This document shows, one piece after another, positions 44,435-48,578 of a DNA stretch of 48,578 nt (the stretch's first letter is position 1; each line of letters starts with the position of its first letter). The notes beneath the pieces are model-generated. The model was not told where the DNA came from. It saw only the letters and a list, made by a program, of their open reading frames with translations, and made no database searches. A program made the position numbers and the translations under genes. The stretch spans positions 1 to 48,578 of the forward strand of contig JAHWJX010000012.1 of assembly GCA_019348195.1 (NCBI GenBank), written 5' to 3'. Source of the stretch: Pseudomonadota bacterium. Its GTDB lineage: Bacteria > Pseudomonadota > Alphaproteobacteria > Caulobacterales > Caulobacteraceae.

Positions 44435-45367
44435 TCAGCTTCCGCGGGCCAGGGGGTGGGCGCGATGAACAAGCTCCCGAAGCCGGTCGGAGGCCACATG
44501 AGTGTAGATCTGGGTGGTGGCGATGTCGGCGTGCCCCAACAGCTTCTGCACGACGCGCAGGTCCGCCCCGCCCTCCAGCAGATGAGTCGCAAAGGCGTGG
44601 CGCAGGACGTGCGGGCTGACCCGCGCCGGATCGATCCCGGCGTCCAGCGCCGCCTGATCCAGCAGTTGGGCGAACCTGCGGGAAGACAGCCGTCCGCCCT
44701 TGCCACGCGACGGGAACAGCCAGGGATTGGCCTTATCTCCCGCCGGGACGTGGGCCGGGCGGGCCGCCAGGTAGGCCTGCACCGCCGCCCGGGCCGTGGT
44801 GTTCAGCGGAGCCAGCCTTTCCTTTCCCCCCTTGCCGCGAACGATCAGGAAGGCGGGGTCGCGCTCCAGCGCCGCCACCGGCAGGGCCAGGAGTTCGCTG
44901 ATCCGCAGGCCGGAGGCGTAGAGAAGTTCGATCATGCACACGAGGCGCAGCCCGCCCGCGCCGTCGGCTGCTTCGGCCGCCGCTAGGATCGCCTCCACCT
45001 CCGCCCGGCTCAGCACCTTGGGCAGCGACCGCCCGCGCTTGGGCGCCTCCACCCGGCGCGCCGGATCGTCCGTGCGCCAGCCCTCGCCAAGCCCGAAACC
45101 ATAGAATTGCCGCACGGCCGCCCGTCGTCGCGCCGCGGTGGCGGGCGACAGCCCCCGTGCGCTCAGGTCTTCGAACCAGGCCTCGAGGTCGGTGCAGCCG
45201 GCCCGGTTCAGGTCCAGCCCACGCCCGGCCAGGAAGGCTTCGGCGTCCGCCAGGTCACGTCCGTAGGCCGAGAGCGTGTGGGGCGAAGCCGCACGCTCGA
45301 CCGCCATCATCTCCAGAAAGGCTTCGATCTGCGCTCCGGCTCCCGACACCTTCAACACCGTTCGCAT
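44435..45367 (-). CDS. xerD: Site-specific tyrosine recombinase XerD
   Basis: With XerC it resolves chromosome dimers at dif near the terminus. The 310-residue protein has the N-terminal SAM-like domain (IEAFLEMMAVERAASPHTLS) and the catalytic domain with Arg in LYASGLRISELL, Lys in VRGKGGKERL, the HVLRHAFATHLLEGGADLR box, LLGHADIATTQIYTHV with its nucleophilic Tyr, and a short C-terminal tail. ATG 45367. I favour XerD over XerC from the GADLRVVQKLLGHADI form and the neighbourhood (divergent from aroK), but the two are close paralogues. Confidence 0.9.
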   Translation of the reverse strand: MRTVLKVSGAGAQIEAFLEMMAVERAASPHTLSAYGRDLADAEAFLAGRGLDLNRAGCTDLEAWFEDLSARGLSPATAARRRAAVRQFYGFGLGEGWRTDDPARRVEAPKRGRSLPKVLSRAEVEAILAAAEAADGAGGLRLVCMIELLYASGLRISELLALPVAALERDPAFLIVRGKGGKERLAPLNTTARAAVQAYLAARPAHVPAGDKANPWLFPSRGKGGRLSSRRFAQLLDQAALDAGIDPARVSPHVLRHAFATHLLEGGADLRVVQKLLGHADIATTQIYTHVASDRLRELVHRAHPLARGS

Positions 45368-45401
45368 TGCGTGGAGCCTTGGTGTATGCGTCCCGCCCCT
45401 T

Positions 45402-46016
45402 ATGGAACCGTCAAGGTCCTCCGCCGAGGCGACCCCGCCCGCCTCGCCCGAACCCGAGCCCGAGGTCGGCGACGGCCCGCCGCCCGCTCCCCAGACCCGC
45501 TCCGTGGTGCTGGTCGGCCTGATGGGCGCCGGCAAGACCACCGTCGGACGCAGGCTGGCGCGTGCGCTCGGCCTGCCGTTCAAGGACGCGGACGGCGAGA
45601 TCGAAGTCGCGGCCGGGCGCTCGGTGTCCGAGATCTTCGCCGAGCGTGGCGAGGGCGAGTTCCGCGCAGGCGAGCGCCGGGTGATCCAGAGGCTGCTGGA
45701 CGGTGCGCCCATGGTGCTGGCCACCGGCGGGGGTGCGTTCATGAATGCGGACACGCGCAGGCTGATCCGGGCGCGCGCGGTCAGCATATGGCTCCGCGCC
45801 GACCTGGACGTGCTGGCGGCCCGTTGCGGCCGCCGCAACACCCGCCCCCTTCTGCAAACAGGTGATCCGCGCCAGACCCTGGAGCGGCTGGCCCGGGAGC
45901 GCTACCCCATCTACGCCGAAGCGGACCTGACGGTGGAGACCTCCGAAACGCCGCACGACGCCGCGGTGGCCGCCATCCTGGAAGCGCTGCGACGCTTTGA
46001 GGCGCGCACGGCATGA
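45402..46016 (+). CDS. aroK: Shikimate kinase
   Basis: Phosphorylates shikimate in aromatic amino acid synthesis. The 204-residue protein has the P-loop [17 protein letters not shown] (residues 37-53), the substrate Asp in DADGEIE (62-67), the GGG of ATGGGAFMN (109-111) and the lid region [12 protein letters not shown]. About 33 Pro/Glu-rich residues precede the kinase fold, more than in E. coli AroK; ATG 45402 is the first start after the divergent xerD promoter region. The stop overlaps the aroB ATG (ATGA), so the two are translationally coupled. Confidence 0.95.
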   Translation: MEPSRSSAEATPPASPEPEPEVGDGPPPAPQTRSVVLVGLMGAGKTTVGRRLARALGLPFKDADGEIEVAAGRSVSEIFAERGEGEFRAGERRVIQRLLDGAPMVLATGGGAFMNADTRRLIRARAVSIWLRADLDVLAARCGRRNTRPLLQTGDPRQTLERLARERYPIYAEADLTVETSETPHDAAVAAILEALRRFEARTA

Positions 46017-47125
46017 AATCGGTGCCCGTGCGACTCGCCGGCCGCGACTACGAGGTGGCGGTCGGCCCGGGCCTGCTTGAGACGGCGGGCGAACGCATCG
46101 CGCCGCTCCTGAAACGCCCCCGCCTGCCGATTGTGGCCGACGCAACGGTGGCCGCCCTGCACGGCCCGCGGCTTTTGACGGGCTTGGAGCGCGCCGACGT
46201 GCAAGGCCTGCTGATCACCGTGCCGCCAGGCGAGGCCAGCAAGAGCTTTGCGGAACTGGAGCGCGTGCTGGACCGGCTGCTGGAGCTTCGGCTCGACCGC
46301 GGCGACGCGGTGGCGGCCTTCGGGGGCGGCGTGATCGGCGACCTGGCCGGTCTGGCGGCCGCACTGCACAAGCGCGGCTCGCCCTTTGTGCAGATTCCAA
46401 CCACCCTGCTGGCCCAGGTGGACAGCGCGGTGGGCGGCAAGACCGCAATCGACACGCGCCGCGGCAAGAACCTGATCGGAGCCTTTCACCAGCCGCGCCT
46501 GGTGCTGGCCGATACCGATGTGCTGGCCACCCTGCCCCTGCGCGAGCTCCGCGCCGGCCTCGCCGAGGTCGTCAAGGCGGCGTTGATCGAGGACCCCGAC
46601 TTCTTCGACTGGCTGGAGGTGCGCGCCGGCGCCGTTCTAGCGCTCGATCCCGCAGCGGTGGCCCACGCCGTGGTCCGGGCGGTCGAGATCAAGGCCGCCA
46701 TCGTGGCCGAAGACGAGCACGAGACCACCGGCCGCCGCGCGCTGCTCAACCTGGGGCACACCTTCGCCCACGCCTTTGAGGCCGAGGCGGGCTATGACTC
46801 GGCCGCCCTGCTGCACGGCGAAGCCGTCGCCCTGGGTTGCGCCCTGGCCTACCGCTTCGCCGTCGGCGGGGGTCTCTGCCCGCCCGCTGACGCCGCCCGC
46901 GCGGAGACCTTGCTCGCGCGCTGCGGCCTGCCGACCTCCCTCTCCGACCTGTCGCAGACCTTCGCCGCCGACCGGCTGCTCGACCGCATGGCGGACGACA
47001 AAAAGGCGGAAGGCGGCGCGCTCACCCTCATCCTCCCCCGCCGCATCGGCGAGGCGTTCACCCGCCGCGACGTGGACCGCGCGACCCTGCGCGACTTCCT
47101 CATCTCCGAAGGAGCTCAACCTTGA
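46013..47125 (+). CDS. aroB: 3-dehydroquinate synthase
   Basis: Makes 3-dehydroquinate from DAHP, NAD- and zinc-dependent, two steps before shikimate. The 370-residue protein has [20 protein letters not shown] and the segment [20 protein letters not shown] followed by [15 protein letters not shown], all canonical, with zinc ligands in [14 protein letters not shown] and [13 protein letters not shown] 46013 overlaps aroK by four bases. The stop overlaps the TTG start of the CNNM/CorC gene. Thus aroK, aroB and the next gene form one coupled operon. Confidence 0.96.
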   Translation: MKSVPVRLAGRDYEVAVGPGLLETAGERIAPLLKRPRLPIVADATVAALHGPRLLTGLERADVQGLLITVPPGEASKSFAELERVLDRLLELRLDRGDAVAAFGGGVIGDLAGLAAALHKRGSPFVQIPTTLLAQVDSAVGGKTAIDTRRGKNLIGAFHQPRLVLADTDVLATLPLRELRAGLAEVVKAALIEDPDFFDWLEVRAGAVLALDPAAVAHAVVRAVEIKAAIVAEDEHETTGRRALLNLGHTFAHAFEAEAGYDSAALLHGEAVALGCALAYRFAVGGGLCPPADAARAETLLARCGLPTSLSDLSQTFAADRLLDRMADDKKAEGGALTLILPRRIGEAFTRRDVDRATLRDFLISEGAQP

Positions 47126-48420
47126 TCGGCGCGCTTGTCGCCCTCGCCCCCGCCCTGCTGGTGCTGCTCACCCTGGGCGGGCTGATCTCCGCGGCCGAAA
47201 CCGCCATGACGGGCGCCAGCCGCGGCCGGCTCCACCAGTTGGAGCGCGACGGCGATCGCCCCGCCCGCAGGGTCAACCGCCTGCTGGGTGATCAGGAGAC
47301 CATGATCGGGGCCATCCTGCTCAGCAACAATGTGGTCAACATCCTGGCCTCCGCGCTGACCACCACCGTCTTTTCCGCCCTGTTCCCCGGCGCGATCGGC
47401 GTGGCCGCCGCCACAGTGATCATGACCGTGCTGATCGTGATCTTCGCCGAGATCCTGCCGAAGACCTTGGCGCTGACCCATGCGGACGACGTGGCCCGGC
47501 TGCTGTCCCTGCCGACGCTGTGGCTGGTGCGCATCTTCGGCCCCCTGGCCAACGGCGCTCAATGGGTGGTGCGCCAGACCCTGCGCCCCTTCGGCATCCG
47601 ACTGGGCATGGAGACGGACGTGCTGGCGGCGCACGAGGAGATCCGCGGCGCGGTGGAGTACCACCATTCCGAGGGCACGGTGGAGGAGACCGACCGCCAG
47701 ATGCTGGGCGGCGTGCTGGACCTGGCCGACCTGGCCGTCTCCGAGATCATGGTTCACCGACGCAACATGCAGACCCTGGACGCCGACCTGCCCCCGCGCG
47801 AGCTGATCCGCGCGGCGTTGGACAGCCGCCACACCCGCCTGCCGCTCTACCGCGACGAGCCGGAGAACATCGTGGGCGTTCTCCACAGCAAGGACCTGGC
47901 CCGCGCCATCGCCGCCGTGGACCGGCTGGAGGAGGTCGACCTTCCCTCCGTGATGCGCGAGCCCTGGTTCATCCCGGACACCACCAACGCCAAGGACCAG
48001 CTCGCCGCCTTTCTGCAGCGGCGCAACCACTTCGCCCTGGTGGTGGACGAGTACGGCGACCTGCAGGGCCTGGTGACCCTGGAGGACATCCTCGAAGAGA
48101 TCGTGGGCGACATCACCGACGAGCACGACGCCCCCGCGCCCGCGGGCTTCGAAGGGGGCATCGACCGCGCGCCCGACGGCTCGGTGGTGGTGGACGGCGC
48201 CACCACCATCCGCGATCTCAACCGCGCCCTGGACTGGACCCTGCCCGACGAGGAGGCCGTCACCGTGGCGGGCCTGGTGATCCACGAAGCCCAGACCATC
48301 CCCGACATGGGTCAGGTCTTCAACTTCCACCGCCAGCGCTTCCAGATCCTGGGCAAGGAACGCAACCAGATCACCCAGTTAAGGGTGTGGCCGCCGGAGC
48401 CGGTGGACGAGGACGTCTAG
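47122..48420 (+). CDS. CNNM/CorC-HlyC family membrane protein (DUF21, CBS pair, CorC domain)
   Basis: A 432-residue membrane protein with an N-terminal DUF21/CNNM region (residues about 1-180, three to four helices, with [20 protein letters not shown] and [19 protein letters not shown]), a pair of CBS domains (about 195-330, with [10 protein letters not shown] and [20 protein letters not shown]) and a C-terminal CorC/HlyC transporter-associated domain ([15 protein letters not shown] to FQILG). Family members are implicated in magnesium/cobalt efflux; the old name hemolysin is misleading. TTG 47122 with AAGGAGC upstream overlaps the aroB stop. The ion is inferred. Confidence 0.92.
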   Translation: MIGALVALAPALLVLLTLGGLISAAETAMTGASRGRLHQLERDGDRPARRVNRLLGDQETMIGAILLSNNVVNILASALTTTVFSALFPGAIGVAAATVIMTVLIVIFAEILPKTLALTHADDVARLLSLPTLWLVRIFGPLANGAQWVVRQTLRPFGIRLGMETDVLAAHEEIRGAVEYHHSEGTVEETDRQMLGGVLDLADLAVSEIMVHRRNMQTLDADLPPRELIRAALDSRHTRLPLYRDEPENIVGVLHSKDLARAIAAVDRLEEVDLPSVMREPWFIPDTTNAKDQLAAFLQRRNHFALVVDEYGDLQGLVTLEDILEEIVGDITDEHDAPAPAGFEGGIDRAPDGSVVVDGATTIRDLNRALDWTLPDEEAVTVAGLVIHEAQTIPDMGQVFNFHRQRFQILGKERNQITQLRVWPPEPVDEDV

Positions 48421-48442
48421 GTTTGGGCCACACCCCGCACCC

Positions 48443-48578
48443 TCATTCCCCGGGCGCGGCCGCCTTGATCGACAGGGCGTGCACCGGGCCGGCGAGCTCC
48501 ACCCGCAGCACCTCGTTGACCGCTCGTTGCCGCGCCACCCGGCCCAGGCCCGTGAAGGCCGCGGAGACCACCCGAACG
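48443..48578 (-). CDS. bolA: BolA family protein, C-terminal part (cut by right edge)
   Basis: On the minus strand the frame entering from the right edge codes VRVVSAAFTGLGRVARQRAV followed by NEVLRVELAGPVHALSIKAA and a short end, with TGA at 48443-48445. The FxGLxxVxRQRxVxxxLxxEL...VHALxI pattern is the second half of BolA/IbaG, with the conserved RQR and the metal-ligand His in PVHAL. BolA proteins work with monothiol glutaredoxins in iron-sulfur cluster handling. 44 residues are visible. Convergent with the CNNM/CorC gene, with 22 bases between stops. Confidence 0.85.
   Translation of the reverse strand, partial: VRVVSAAFTGLGRVARQRAVNEVLRVELAGPVHALSIKAAAPGE

Noticed and set aside
44435-45367. 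The tyrosine recombinase as a phage or island integrase linked to the arfB insert.
   Set aside because: Its sequence and its position next to aroK and aroB are those of housekeeping XerD, and it lies 13 kb from the insert.

Overview
The window is a very GC-rich, gene-dense chromosomal segment of an alphaproteobacterium, most likely a member of the Caulobacterales. The clues are the divergent secA / PpiC-lipoprotein pair, the xerD, aroK, aroB, CNNM/CorC, bolA run, ubiG divergent from lysC, a CC0125/CC1285-like lipoprotein, a DUF4167 protein, and promoters that resemble the Caulobacter housekeeping consensus. I saw no rRNA, tRNA, CRISPR, phage or transposase genes. All assignments come from reading the sequence; no searches were run.

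Layout. 1-3 kb: start of a secreted protein (cut by the left edge) and secA. 3.2-6.9 kb: a tightly overlapping operon of a parvulin lipoprotein, an ABC-2 exporter (ATPase and permease) and a MutT-like Nudix enzyme. 6.9-11.6 kb: an NDUFAF5-like methyltransferase divergent from comF, grxC, a nitrilase-family amidase and DUF1178, then tspO and ubiG on the other strand. 11.6-24 kb: lysC, a TonB-dependent receptor, ada, lysA, GTP-type pckG, ptsP (EI-Ntr) and a RodZ-like protein. 24-29 kb: peptide and organic-acid use (M19 dipeptidase, MHS-family symporter, M20 amidohydrolase) and an RcnB-like protein with a Tyr/Gly/Gln repeat tail. 29-31.3 kb: a native arfB gene split by about 1.8 kb of less GC-rich DNA that carries a complete second arfB and a lipoprotein gene. 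31.3-33 kb: yaiI, a small lipoprotein and DUF4167. 33-41 kb: prmC, yihY, prfA, a TauE/SafE permease, a GST, a GT22-type mannosyltransferase-like membrane protein and ispG. 41-48.6 kb: ltaE, a tandem repeat spanning two stop codons, accA, two small secreted proteins, a lipoprotein, xerD, aroK, aroB, a CNNM/CorC protein and the end of a BolA protein.

How the genes fit together. Several encode core functions: protein export and folding (secA, PPIase), ubiquinone (ubiG), aspartate-family and aromatic amino acids (lysC, lysA, aroK, aroB), isoprenoids (ispG), fatty acids (accA), and translation termination and rescue (prfA, prmC, arfB). pckG and ptsP are divergent and both act on phosphoenolpyruvate. 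The order and strand of ispG, prfA, prmC and DUF4167 relative to lysC, ptsP and rodZ suggest that about 17 kb (roughly 24-40.8 kb) was inverted and partly filled with accessory genes.

The most notable observation is the broken arfB. Its N-terminal codons lie at about 31.2-31.3 kb and its decayed C-terminal codons at about 29.1-29.4 kb, and the DNA between them supplies a full-length replacement arfB. Other points worth a look are a 28-bp repeat that triplicates the junction between two convergent genes, a perfect 90-bp-period repeat coding a low-complexity tail, and a bacterial GT22-like glycosyltransferase.
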